Assembly: GCF_000699445.3 (NCBI RefSeq)
Contig: NC_067198.1
Coordinates: 3,663,301-3,727,300, forward strand
Origin: Schistosoma haematobium
Taxonomy: Eukaryota; Platyhelminthes; Trematoda; Strigeidida; Schistosomatidae
DNA: 64,000 bases
Reading direction: 5' to 3'
Within the stretch, counting starts at the first letter, position 1. Each line of letters starts with the position of its first letter. A model generated the notes under the pieces. That model was not told where the DNA came from. It did no database searches and saw only the letters and a program-made list of their open reading frames with translations. Position numbers and translations under genes: made by a program. Positions 46,801 to 58,088 of the stretch are shown piece by piece.

Positions 46801-49072
46801 CTATCAAACATCCAATGCAGTACGCTTTCTTGAGTCCAGTGACAGCATCGTGTGTACATGTCTGGATGTAATCAGTCATTGAAATTCACCAAATTCGTCT
46901 TTCGAAATTCATCGTTCACACTCGACATTCAAAGTAGTTTCGTTCAATTCAAACATGCTGTCGTGAAATGTGATTGAAATTGAAAGTGTACTGAATATTG
47001 CATTATCCATCGTGATGACAATTTCCCAGTGAATGAAATAGTCACTTATTCCCGAACTCAACATCATGTCATTGAGTTGCAGTTACATGTTTTTTAATTT
47101 TTATTTCTCTTGGTTGATTAATTTAAATGAAATCACCATGCTTTTTTAACAGAACTTTGTGCAAAACACAACTCAACTGGAGCATGTCAAAACGCATCAA
47201 CATCAAATATGAAATGTATCTGGTGTGAAAGAGCTAAAACATGCATCGAAAGTAATGATCAGAGTACACATCAACTTAAAGTAAATGATTGCCGAATTGA
47301 GGTAAGTACTTGGTAAGTTTCACAGGTCGTTTTAAATATCACCACATTCCACAATCCGAATAAACAGATTTGTTCGGAAGAAAATTTTAGTGCTACGAAT
47401 AGGAACTAACTTGTATTATTACCTCAGTGACTAAATTAAAGCTTTGTACACGTTGATGATATCTAATCAGATATGAGCGCAGAGTTTTCTTACCATGGAA
47501 ACAGTGAACAATGGGTCGAAGCTTTGCTTAACATTTATGATCGATAACATAATAATAAATCCAATATGAAACTGAATCTATGTGGATTGTTACGAAATAC
47601 TGATGAAACCAGTTTGAGTGAAGAAACTGCGCAATATGTTTTATTATTTAGTGAGAATTCGTAGACTCCCATTGCTGAAGTTCAGAACAAGGATTTCTGC
47701 TGAGAAATATGCAATCTGGATGGATTGCTTCGATAAAGCCGTCAATTATAAACTTTATGATCAACATAAATAAAAACGTTCGGATAGTAATCATATGTGA
47801 CATACGGAACACAAATTTCATCACACAAGTGGGTCGTCAATTAGTTGTAGGAAAGTGTGTACATATCACATCGATCGTAAAGTTGGTAGTAGATGTTTTA
47901 AACGATTGTACAAATGCAAATTGTGTAACTATTTGTTGGATTCTTCACTATCACCGCTATTGACAATAATGTATAATGATTATCAAATTAATTGAATAAT
48001 ATCTGATGTTCAGTGATGAATGCTACTGTTTCGTTTATACAGGAGGGCCCGGATGTCAGCGATTTGAGCACACCAACACCAATCAAGCACATTGAAACAA
48101 CTTTGGCAATCACTGAAGTTCAGGTTAATGAAAACTTGAAAGAAACTACCGAAGAAACTGACCAACACTCGGTAACTATTTGGTATTTAGTAATAATCCT
48201 CTGCTTAACACTTATGATTGAAAACATAATAATACGTCTTCAGCTAACTGAATGTGCGGTTATTTCAGAAATCCAATATGAAACCGTGTATTTATGTGGA
48301 TTGATACGAATTACTGATGAAACCAGTTTGAGTGAAGAAACTGCGTAATGTGTCTTATTAATTAGTGAGAATTCGTAGACTACCATTGCTGAAGTCGAGA
48401 ACAAGGATTTCTGATTTTTCACCGAGAAATATGTAACCTGAATAGATTGCTTCAATAAAGCTGTCAATTATAAACTTATTGATTCGCATTCGGATTGTAG
48501 TTGGATGTGACATTCGGAACACAAATTTCATCACACAAATGGGTCGTCAATTAGTTGTAGGATAGTGTGTACTTATCACATCGATCGTAAAATCGGTAGT
48601 AGATGTTCTAAATGATCCTGCCAATGCAAATTGTGTAACTGTTTGTTGGACTCCCTACTGACAATGGTGTATAATGATTATCAAATTAATTGAATAATAT
48701 CTGATGTTCAATGATGAATGATACTATTTCGTTTGTTCAGGAGGGCCCGGATGTCAGCGATTTGAGCACACCAACACCAATCAAGCACATTGAAACAACT
48801 TTGGCAATCACTGAAGTTCAGGTTAATGAAAACTTGAAAGAAACTACCGAAGAAACTGACCAACACTCGGTAACTATTTGGTATTTAATAATAAATCCTA
48901 CTGTTTTGTTTTTCTTCAGAATATGACAACTCATATAAACAAAGAGAATAACCGGAACAATTTACTTCTGTACTTATTTATTGTGGTACTTCTGATCGTC
49001 TTCTTCTTCATTCTACCTATCGGTTGCGTTATTTGGAGATGGTTGTGTAAGAAAAAGAAAAGCGAAGATTGA
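40393..49072 (+). CDS. Plexin domain-containing protein (PLXDC/TEM7-like), eleven exons
   Basis: Exons: 40393-40701, 40760-40829, 41633-41725, 42671-42721, 43723-43787, 44438-44504, 45736-45825, 47153-47301, 48043-48171, 48741-48869, 48920-49072. All junctions are GT-AG and in phase. The sum is 1305 nt (434 aa with both duplicated exons). Order of features: signal peptide or anchor (residues about 19-36); the nidogen-like/TEM7 beta-rich region ('KFPFEYFERPVKYLRVLYD', 'ELIAAKWSIIAS', 'ITCLIHPSGKISIYFED', 'IKSRTLAEFET'); a PSI domain with six cysteines ('MKCIWCERAKTC'); Thr/Glu-rich stalk; a transmembrane helix; and a short KKKK tail. PLXDC1/2 are single-pass cell-surface receptors. The human cytoplasmic tail is absent here. 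Confidence 0.85.
41633..41725 (+). CDS. PLXDC-like exon 3
   Basis: Acceptor TATCAAATACAG and donor GC|GTGAGT bound a phase 1-1 exon. 'RIIVEGETQLGQIRFTG' continues the beta-rich region, where the family has 'GGFIYxG'. Confidence 0.78.
42671..42721 (+). CDS. PLXDC-like exon 4 (51 bp)
   Basis: Phase 1-1 micro-exon with 'LIAAKWSIIASEDDT', equivalent to the family's 'VVQWDHVxL' strand. Acceptor TTAATGTAG, donor CAT|GTAAGT. Confidence 0.75.
43723..43787 (+). CDS. PLXDC-like exon 5
   Basis: 'ANITCLIHPSGKISIYFED' corresponds to the family's 'FQAxLxxDGRIxFxYKEI'. Acceptor TTTAATTGTAG, donor GAC|GTAAGT, phase 1 in and 0 out. Confidence 0.82.
44213..44239. repeat. Perfect 13-bp hairpin
   Basis: ACTACTACAATTG, one base, CAATTGTAGTAGT, inside an intron of the PLXDC-like gene. 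Confidence 0.85.
44438..44504 (+). CDS. PLXDC-like exon 6
   Basis: 'VPTKINESLQVAFIRGTIFC' corresponds to the family's 'IPxxVxxISSxxHPVKxGLSDAF'. Acceptor GTTTTTTCAG, donor AAC|GTAAGA, phase 0 in and 1 out. Confidence 0.82.
44884..45165 (+). repeat. Interspersed repeat R4, copy 2
   Basis: Direct repeat of 31541-31830, inserted in intron 6 of the PLXDC-like gene. The apparent reading frame 44895-45119 lies wholly within the repeat. Confidence 0.75.
45225..45365 (+). repeat. tRNA-like SINE, second family, copy 2
   Basis: GTTCCAGTCTCACAGTGAAC and downstream ATCTAGCTGACAAGTCC match the copy at 6735-6860. Confidence 0.4.
45736..45825 (+). CDS. PLXDC-like exon 7
   Basis: 'KELIKSRTLAEFETI' matches the family's 'RRRxIxEYHRxEL' linker before the PSI domain. 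The acceptor TTTACCCAAG was chosen; the alternative TTTCAAG at 45717 keeps the same frame and adds six codons. Donor GGGA|GTATGT. Confidence 0.75.
47153..47301 (+). CDS. PLXDC-like exon 8: PSI domain
   Basis: Cysteines sit in 'LCAKHNSTGACQNAS', 'MKCIWCERAKTCIES' and 'VNDCRIE'. This C-x8-C-x11-C-x2-C-x5-C-x18-C spacing fits a plexin-semaphorin-integrin cysteine knot. Two N-glycosylation sequons (NST, NAS) lie at its start. Acceptor CTTTTTTAACAG, donor GAG|GTAAGT, phase 1 in and 0 out. Confidence 0.88.
48043..48171 (+). CDS. PLXDC-like exon 9 (stalk, copy 1)
   Basis: A 43-codon, phase 0-0 exon: 'EGPDVSDLSTPTPIKHIETT' then 'NENLKETTEETDQHS'. A Thr/Glu-rich stalk between PSI domain and membrane. 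Acceptor TCGTTTATACAG, donor TCG|GTAACT. Confidence 0.82.
48741..48869 (+). CDS. PLXDC-like exon 10 (stalk, copy 2)
   Basis: Identical over all 129 bases to 48043-48171, with its own acceptor (TCGTTTGTTCAG) and the same donor. Both being phase 0-0, either, both or neither can be included without a frameshift. Confidence 0.82.
48920..49072 (+). CDS. PLXDC-like terminal exon (transmembrane segment)
   Basis: Acceptor TTTTCTTCAG. It encodes an Asn-rich lead, the hydrophobic helix 'LLLYLFIVVLLIVFFFILP', and a cytoplasmic end 'WRWLCKKKKSED' then TGA. The strongly basic juxtamembrane segment fits type I topology. Confidence 0.88.
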   Translation, partial: NMTTHINKENNRNNLLLYLFIVVLLIVFFFILPIGCVIWRWLCKKKKSED

Positions 49073-49405
49073 TTTTCACAAACGCTTTATATCTTGTTTT
49101 TATTATTCTGACCACGATGTTTTTAATTTGTCATTCATTAGAATATTCTAGGCTTCATTATTCATTTCAATAATTTGGACAATTTCTTTAAAGTAACTAT
49201 TCATTTTCTTATGTGTATTCACATAATAACTGATGTAATCTTCTTGATAAAAATATCTAACATGGTTTTTGCTATTTTCATGTATTCGAAACTGCACTAT
49301 TTCACAAGGGTTCTACATTATTTTCTTCTTGATTTAGCACTATGTTTTATACGTGATTTTGTAATCATTGCAAACAACAATTAATGCGTTGTGAATGTTC
49401 ATTTG

Positions 49406-49411
49406 AATAAA
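49406..49411 (+). terminator. Candidate poly(A) signal of the PLXDC-like gene
   Basis: AATAAA, 334 bp after the stop codon, followed by a GT-rich stretch. Confidence 0.55.
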
Positions 49412-51904
49412 GTCTCACTATTGGAAAATATCATTTGGAATTTAAAGCGTTCATTATTTTAAACTGATCTGTCTGAGCACATAATACATAATCAGTCATT
49501 TTCATTCTTCGTTACTTAATCAATTACTGTTTAGTAAATGCTGGGTAGGGAACTTTTGTTTACTTGGTGTTATATAGACTGGTTATGGTTCTTTCAATGA
49601 TTTTATTGTTGACAAGTGTAGTATGCGGTCAACTGTTTCATTTAAAGCTTAGTATTTAGAAGGAATCAAAGTGTGGCTGCTTTTATCAGCTTCACAAAAG
49701 AGTCCAATGCTTTGACTAAAGAGTTGATAGCCGTGTGTGTTAAGTGCTGTTAAAGGCTAATAATTAAACATTTGCAAACTGAACCTCAGTTTTTCTGGTA
49801 CACATACTCAGAAGTTGACGCCAAAGATGTATTTAGTGAACCTCATTATTCTAAAGTGTACTGTGAATCTGGTTTAATGGGTGTTGATCTTCAGATTCCT
49901 GGGTGCACAACAACTCATACTTTCGATATCTACTGAAAATTCTATAAAACGTTGGAGCACATTGAACTTACTCACCTGGTGAAGATTTCGTACTTATTAC
50001 AGTGGACGTTGGTGTGACTTCCAGAAAATAATCGATGCTTTAGGTGTATACCAGTGAGTGTCGAGGAAGGTTGAACCTCTTGTCCGAAACGTAAATTTCC
50101 GGTTTACGTCGCCAAGGGTTATAATATATCTATAATTCCTTATGGAATTTTTGTGTAAACGATTTTGCCGTTATTCCTGCTTTGTTACGTAAATCTGTTT
50201 TTGACGATCTTCATAGAGAACATTTTAGTATTAGAACAATCAAACCTTTGACAATCCTCACATTTCGGTGTCGCACAGCAAACTATTGTAAACTAGGTCA
50301 TCGATCGAAAAGCTATTCTTCAAAATGAGCTTAACAGCCAGTGTCATCTGAGTGTTGTGATAGAATTTAGAATTTATCCAGACTACTATGGTCCGTTCCT
50401 CGCCGAATATTTCACATTTTTGGTCGTTTATTCTTTAAGGTGACCAGAGATTTTCCAGGATTGGTGATGTCTTTTGTTCATTATTATTACCTGCCTGATT
50501 TGAATTTCAAGTACAATAGGTCTAGATGTGCTTACTTTGCACACTGGTTTTGTAGTGTCATATACAGGACCACAAGAATGCATATCTGTCTGTTTCATGT
50601 GCCACTAGTCAGTATAACGAATTCCACTATTTGTGATCACTGCAAACGAGCGCTTACAGCGAATCCATGCAGAGTAATAGAGAAATGAAGGTTTTTAACA
50701 CATACGTGGCAAGTATCCCTATGTATAAAGTAATTCACAGTCCCTTCCAATCATTATTGTGCCCTAACTGCCAAATGCACTTAAGGTTCTTATGAATGGC
50801 CGTATTTTATTTTTGTAATGGAAACATGATTCAACTTTGTCTAGTATAATCAATTTCGTCAAATTACAAATATGAAAAAAAAGATTTGTTGGCAGAATAT
50901 AACTTATAGGTGAACACTAGCGATGAACAGAACTTAATAGTAATATACCAGTTCTTTTATAGTAAATAAATCCTTGTATATATATCGTGAAGACCAACAA
51001 AATTGGTCGATCCGCCAGCTTGTCAGACCACCTGCACCTACAGACAATAGGCGACTTGTCAAAAAAATAATGCCTATCTCAATTGAATAGACTCCATTTG
51101 ATCGTCACAAAACGCGTTCGCTATAACTCTGATGTGAGTAGACGTAATAGAAAGAATTGGCTGACCACAACAAATTTATTTATTCCACTGCTGAACCTAC
51201 GATTATATTACACGTAACCTTCAACTTTGCATAACAACTACTTTTAGGTAACACACCATTTACTGCTGAACTATAACGAGCGGATAGTTACCCTGGCTAT
51301 GAGTCCGATCGATACCTCATTCAGATTGGGGTTTAAAACAGTCCCATGTCTAAACCAAACAATTCTCTAGTCTTTTTTAAGTTACACAACATCGATAGAC
51401 ATTAATAAGTATTCTGCACCTAATTACTTTATATTCAAACTCAATACCAATCAACGCAAATTCACTTGCAAATAGACTTTCGGCACAGAGAACCATAGTC
51501 TCATTGAACAGAAAATTTTTCTTACCTTTCAGTAACTCATTATGCCCTCCCTTAATCTCAGACTCAAAATAGAATATTCAGATCAATTCGCAAATAACGT
51601 GTGCCGGTCATGATATGTTATTCAAATTGCCTTGATACAAAGTAGAATACTATTAAGGTTCATTCTTTGTGATGATGGATTTCTAACGATACTGACGACG
51701 CACTGCTTTTTATAGTGAGTTCATACCCTCAACAATACATAGTAGTAGGCACAACTTAGTTTCCTGTCGAGATATCATTCTACTATCTGTACAAGTACAC
51801 AAATAAGTTGAAAGCAGTGACCATGGAAACGTTGTTGATTCTCACCCTATCATAATTTCTAACAGTGTTCTGTTACAATATAAGGACCGCAAACATACAA
51901 ACTT
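49412..51904. other. Spacer, no gene recognised
   Basis: Frame pieces such as 'FGCRTANYCKLGHRSK' (about 50270) and 50440-50688 (ending 'CDHCKRALTANPCRVIEK') look like old coding DNA, but they are broken and unassigned. Confidence 0.35.
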
Positions 51905-52255
51905 GATAAGAAAATGAGTGTTAGATCTATCGAAGCATCCAAGTCACCCGATTGAGATACACGCAAAACCGAAGTTTCTAAAACAACGATTTGTCTACAA
52001 TAGCGATTCTTTATTGAATAATAAACAAACTTTAGTTACAAACCTCAACTCGTGAGGTGTCTGGTGCGCTTAAACGCGTCTTTCAAGTATGAAAATAAAG
52101 AGGCTTCTTGTAACAGTAGCATAAAGAATAATTATAACATACGACAGGACAAAGGACAGCTGACAGCTGTGTCTAAACTTGATAACAGTTCACGAACAAC
52201 CGAAACCCGAACCAAGAACAAACAATATGGAATCTGTTGCGTTTAAACAAATGCA
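51905..52255 (+). repeat. Interspersed repeat R2, copy 2
   Basis: Partner of 23710-24075. Differences are scattered, without a conserved reading frame. Confidence 0.75.
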
Positions 52256-54234
52256 CAAAACTGTAGGTAACGGCGACAGCGATTAAGATACAGTAGTTAT
52301 AATGATAAATACAATGATAAGTACAATAAACGTCATAAGTAAATGTGAACATTTCAGGATATTACAGTACAACTTGCGTTGTTGGGAATACAACTGTCTA
52401 CTGAATGTAAATAAGTAGTATAAGTAGTAATATACAGAAGAGTAGAAAGGGAACGAGTAGGAACAATGTAAGACAAACTTAACAGTGAGATTAAGACATC
52501 ATGTTTTATAGCAATATGATGGTGGGTGGCAGAGATATATTTTACTGAATCGCTAGTTCGAGTCCGGACTTGTTCACACCCCTTCAAACATACCAAACTA
52601 ATTCGCCTAATAAATTATGTACATAACTTACGCTAATATCTACTGATGACACATTTACAATGAATAAATTCATATTAACTTCACAGCAACTGCGAGTTTT
52701 ATTCAAATAGGGTAATCTCATGAGGTGTAGGGCATTAATAATGAGTTGTCACCAAACAATAGTGACTCTAAAGCACAAACTTTGCTTCCTCTTCCAGGCC
52801 AACGCCTTGGAGCATTTGGTATACTGACTTGGCTTTGAATATGAGCAATGACCGTGTAACCATCTCAAAGCTTATCAGTGGTAATCATGTGAGCAGATAT
52901 AAAATCTTGAATAAAGTCGGTCACAGAGTCATAGATATGAGTAATCACTCTATAAAATTTACTTCACACACCCATCTACAAAATAGTAGGACCAAAACTT
53001 CCTTAAGGTAGCTTCAACTCTTATCATACGAACACATTTCTATAAATCAACTTGAAATATAAAACAGCCACTTGTTCTTGTAATGTATTTTGTAAATATG
53101 GTCTAACGTATACCCAAAATCAATGTTCAAAAACTCTCTGTCTGAAGTTCAAACATTTCGATGTGACTTCCGAATTTACAGGCTTCTAAAAACAAATCGG
53201 ACCGAAATCAGATGGTTGAGTCGTAAATTACGAATTCTCATGCCGGTTAAAACTCAGTGAGGTGCTCTAATCCATCGCAGAGCGATGATGACATTTTATT
53301 CCAATGGGTGTTGAGTAGTCTTATTCGTTTGCGAGTAGGAGATTATCTGTATTCCTATCTGCCCAAATCTGAATTCACAAGACGATTCCTGGAATCTAAC
53401 GAATCAGTGACTGAGATGAGTGTCGATGACACATAAAAATCGATTTGAACGTCTATGGTCCCTAAAACTCTTGGCCAATTGTCAGTGTGTGAAGAAACGA
53501 TGACAGCAGGAAGTATGATGGAAGACTTTGGTTGAGAAATCTTATTATAATACTGAGAAAGCAGATATTTATATTTGTGACCTGTGGAGTGCGATGATTG
53601 TGGGTATCAAAAATATTTCAATCGACTTGTAAAAGACGCTGAAAACATAGTTCAAAGAGAGGGCAGACCTTAAGCAACGGTTGTTCTGACTTGTGTAATT
53701 AGGACGTGAGAACGTGTGTAAATGTGGTACTACCTACATTGCCTTCAGAATCTCTGCAACGGTTACTCTTTATCACTAACTCTAACGTAATCTATTCAGT
53801 TTCCCCCTACAACCGATCCTCTCTATGTCTAAACTGATTATTCTATCGTTATAAGTGTCACATATCCGACCAGTTGTTCATCCAACTTCACCAGATTTTT
53901 TACTTCTCTTGCTTATTATTTTACTGACCTTATAAGATGTAACGGATTTACTAAATTGCACCAATATATCAATTATTCGCACGTTAGGATCACCGATTCT
54001 GTTGTGTGTGGTATTCAATATAATCCTTCAACTTCGTATTCAGTTCGTCTCAATAACCATCATTAGATAACGCTCCCACGGTCTATTAATTTGAAGGCGA
54101 ATACGAAGTGCTGATCAAGTTTATTATTGAACCATGCACAGATAACCAAAATTACAGGTTCGCTTTCGAGAATAACGGATGAAGACAAGCCAAATACGAG
54201 GATGAATTCTGAATACGTATATTTCAGACACTCA
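52256..54234. other. Spacer, no gene recognised
   Basis: No motif, repeat partner or convincing frame seen. Confidence 0.4.
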
Positions 54235-55200
54235 TTGATTCGGACAGACAACTGGAGGAACGAAGTAGAGAAAGCGAGGCGAGAGGAAACGAAGTGACAC
54301 GCATTAGGGAAGATGAGTGAGTCAACTTGATTTCATTAAGCGTGTAAGATCTATTTCAAAGGTTTTGTGTGTGAAAATCCCTCCTTGTATAGATTTGTAA
54401 TTCGTTCCTAATCACTCCTTCATTTGTACATTTTTTTATTCTTTTGATTTCATTTCAAATGGTTATATTCGTGTTTTATTATAGTTTTTATTTTAATTAC
54501 GCCTTTACTGAGTTTTCATGTTTCTTCTCGAGGTTCATTTATGCTGTTTCAGTTGATGCTTGGTCTTGGCAGTAGCCATATTGATTTGTTCCTTCCTTGA
54601 TTGTGTTGCTTGAATTAACTGTAATTGTGCGATTTCGATTGTGAATCGAAGCACTCCTTCAGTATTGGAAACACTCTGTGTTATAAAGCAACCAAATATT
54701 ATCTTTCTAACTAATCTCTTCGTGATCAATCCAGGAACCATAGAATAACATTTGATTGTTGCGTTTGTTAATTTTCTTACATCCTCTATCAACTTCTTCA
54801 TTTATTGTAGTTTAGATTCAATCACTAGTTCAAGAGTTATTGGTTGAATAACCGGGTGGTAATATTTGATTAGGTAATAATATACAATTATATGTATAAT
54901 GAAAACTAGAACCATCATTTGCCCAATCACCTTGTTTTGCATTCAACTGCGCAATAGCACGTATGTGGACTACCTAGACATTTATCGTTCAGTCAAAATC
55001 TTGGTTCGGGTTCTACAAAGCGCATTTCAGTGCTCATGTTGAGAACAAAAGTACGTTAGAGACACATACGGTCATGCAAAGGCAGTCGAGGTTGATAAGC
55101 GGATAAGTGACGAGGTCAAGATGTACCTTGGGAAGAACGAATCAATTGGTCTATCAAGAAGCTTGAACAACCTATGTGTTCTTGATATAGTCTTTCAGTA
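54235..55200 (+). repeat. Interspersed repeat R1, copy 3 (split by a solo LTR)
   Basis: 54235-54342 (GAACGAAGTGACACGCATTAGGGAAGATGAGTGAG; compare 23440-23510) and 55018-55200 (GATAAGCGGATAAGTGACGAGG; compare 23610-23640) are parts of one copy, interrupted by the LTR at 54343-55017. Confidence 0.6.
54343..55017 (+). mobile_element. Solo LTR, 675 bp, with 5-bp target duplication AAGCG
   Basis: It starts TGTAAGATC and ends TTCTACA (TG...CA), flanked on both sides by AAGCG (54338-54342 and 55018-55022). A relative in reverse orientation is at 57397-57946. No gag-pol lies between or beside them, so each is most simply a solo LTR left by recombination. A 5-bp duplication fits Ty3/gypsy or BEL integrases. 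The reading frame in 54535-54801 (minus) is within the LTR and not a gene. Confidence 0.8.
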
Positions 55201-56978
55201 TCATTTGTGTTATGAGGGTGAAAATAGTCAGTACGAAGTTGTAAATACTGATTTTCAATTCCTGATGTCAAATGTAGGATAGGAATCTCATGGATACTGG
55301 ATCAGTGAAGCATTCTTCTAAACAAAATAGAAGTGATTGGTAATGAATATTATTCCAATTTATGAATCCATCGAAGATAGAAATGACGGCGATAAAAGCA
55401 ACTCTGCAATCGATCATAGTAAAGTACACACTGAAAGACCTCATCATCTTGATGGGAGATTTAAACGGCATGGTCGATATGAAGACATTATGAGACGACA
55501 TGAACTGGGGGGAAGAAACAAAAATGGGGAAAGATTCGCAAGTTTTTGTATATTCGACGGATGGGTTGTAGGCAGTGCAATATATACACACAAACGTACA
55601 TATATGAATTGAACCTGGCAGCAATACAGAGAAACATATTACTCGTAATTGTAACCCAAATACATTCACAAGGTCAATGGAAGATGGCAGAACTAGGAGG
55701 ACAGTCGACACAGTTTTAGATCATCATCTTGTGATTGCCAAGATGAAACCAGAGCTAAAGGAGCACTGAACAGTTTATAAGACAGCATAACAAATGTTCA
55801 GTATAGGCCTCTTTTGAGATACTAACAAACTCAACGAATTCAAGATATCTGTCAATAACGAATTCCAAGTCTTTTAAAGGCTTGTCGAGGAAGAAGGAAC
55901 TACGATAGAGTACGATTGGAAAGGGATCAAAGAAGCAATAACTTCAACGTGTCAGAGTGTTGAGACACATGGTGCTAAATCATAAACAATGGATCACTAT
56001 CAAAAAGCTGGACAAGATTCATGAAAAGGAAAACAAACAGACGTCAATAAACAATAGTCGAACAAGAGCGAAAACGTTCAAGGTGCAAAGTCAATACATT
56101 GAAGCAAACGAGCAAGTGTGAGAAAACTTTGCTGATGACAAGCAGTAATATATGGAAGATCTAGCAACGACAGCGGAAACGTTGCAAAAGAAGAAAATAT
56201 GAAACAACTATGTGACATGATAAAGAAATTAATAGGAAAATAAAGTAAACCAGAGAGACTGGCCAAAACAAAAAAGGCAAGCCAATCACCGAACTTCAAG
56301 GATAGAGGAACAGATAGGTGAAACAATTCGAGGAATACTTGAATTCACCAGATCCATTGAATCCACCGGACATAAAAGCAACACAGATAGACCTTTCCAT
56401 AGATGTCACTCCACCAACGACCGAAGAAATCGGAATGGTCATCAGACAAATTAAGAGTGGGAGGGCAGTATTACCTGACAATATACCAGCTGAATCTTTG
56501 AAATTAGATATGGAAGTAATTGTAGACATGCTCTACGTTCTATTCAGGAAGATTTGGGAGTGCCAATCGACCGGAAAGAAGACTATCTCATTATGATATC
56601 AAGGAAAGGTGATCTGAGTGAGTGTAGAAATAGTTGTTGGTTGCACAGATGGCTACTGACAGACGCAATCTAAATGAGGGCCGATGTCATACAAGGTTCT
56701 TTTCTCTGGTGTTTGACTGGTTCATGAAACCTTCCACATTTCAGAGAAAACATGAAGTACAATGAACAGCTCGGATAATATAGACTTCACACATCATCTA
56801 GATCTTCTATCCTGTACACTGTAACAAATGAAGATCAAACGAAACTGTGTGGCAGCAGCCTCTGAAGCAGTTGTCCACAAAATATACAAGAGATAAAGCA
56901 GAATTTTTGAATAGAACACACAGAACATCAGATCAATCACATCTGATGGTGAAATTCTAGAAGATGTAAAATCTTTCC

Positions 56979-58088
56979 GTTTTAACCTGTCAATCGGACG
57001 CTACTTGTTATATCTGGTCGTCGCTGATTGATTGGTCGAAGACTATTATCCTTTATACTCAAAACGAGGAACCTCCGCGGATCCTACGACGCAAAAGTAA
57101 AATAAGTAAATTAAGTAACAATAAGTGAAGATTTATTGACCCTCAAAACAAGACGACATCGTGGGTTTGACTCGCATCTTCGTCGCTAGTATTAAGTTCA
57201 CTACTTGATTAAAGCAGAATACGGTTTACAACTACGACACTCGAACGTTAGAACTTAACCGTCGCACATCAGAAGAGAGAAGAAAAGCTGCGGAAGTGTT
57301 TACTTGTTAGGAATCAAGATGTACAAAAAATCAAGGGCATTTACAGATATTAGCATTTGTTAAATTGACATTATATTTCGGTCAATCCGCAAACACTGTA
57401 AGATCCAAACTACAGTTTTGACTGCTGAATAGCCTTCCAGGTATGTTAGACACGCGCCCTTTGCCGTCGAAATCAAAACAAGTAATCGGGTAAATAGCGG
57501 TTCTATAATTCATCATAAATTTAAATATAAATCGTTACCTAAACAAATATTACCACCCGGCTATTCAACCAATAATTGTTCAATCAATCAAATCTAAATT
57601 ACAATAAATAAAGTAGTTGATGAAAGATGAGGGAAAATTACGAGTCACAACAAATGAACGTTATTCTATCCTGACTGAATAGAACACACAAAAGGAGGAG
57701 CAAATCAATATGGCTACAGCCAAGAACAAATGTCAAGTAAAACAACACAGATGCAGTTCGGGAAGAAACACAAACTTAGCGAATGCGTAAGAAAAACAAA
57801 AACTATAATAAAAAATACACGTAATAACAATTAAATGTAATCAAAAGACAACAATGTGCAACTAAGGTGATCAATAGGAACAAAGTTCAAGTATATACAT
57901 GGAGGGATTTTCACAAACACACAGAACATTCAAAATGGATCTTACAAACACGTATTACGCTACTGACCGATAGTAGTATGGCACGTTGATATTCTTGAAA
58001 GCCTCGACATGTTCTGATTATTTGGAATTCTTCGACTGCTTTAGGGCCTCTTGAGGCTCTGTCGTAGTTCTAGGAAGCCGACTCAACA
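56979..58088. mobile_element. LTR-type insertion inside the decayed RTE copy
   Basis: RTE homology stops at ...ATCTTTCC (56978) and resumes at CTTCCATGTACCTGTGCAGC (58089); TTTCC/CTTCC may be the worn target duplication. The insert ends ...CTCAACA and has TGTCAATCGG near its start, suggesting another LTR. It contains the solo LTR at 57397-57946. No coding sequence. Confidence 0.6.
57397..57946 (-). mobile_element. Solo LTR, 550 bp, with 5-bp target duplication AACAC
   Basis: Terminal 10-bp inverted repeat TGTAAGATCC/GGATCTTACA. Flanked by AACAC at 57392-57396 and 57947-57951. Reverse-complement relative of 54343-55017 (for example TACCACCCGGCTATTCAACC against GGTTGAATAACCGGGTGGTA), with internal deletions. 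Perfect ends and target duplication suggest a younger insertion than its host. Confidence 0.85.

Larger units (their letters stand above)
47520..48880 (+). repeat. Tandem duplication of a 698-bp exon-bearing unit
   Basis: Two direct copies (about 47520-48190 and 48200-48880), offset by 698 bp at the exon. Each contains GAAACCAGTTTGAGTGAAGA, AATTCGTAGACT, intron sequence up to the acceptor, and one 129-bp exon. The intron copies differ by substitutions and by indels of tens of bases; the exons do not differ at all. Confidence 0.9.

Noticed and set aside
47709..47963. 84-codon frame upstream of the duplicated exon
   Set aside because: The tandem copy of the same intron sequence (48400-48650) does not keep it open.
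54535..54801. 88-codon minus-strand frame
   Set aside because: Inside the solo LTR at 54343-55017.
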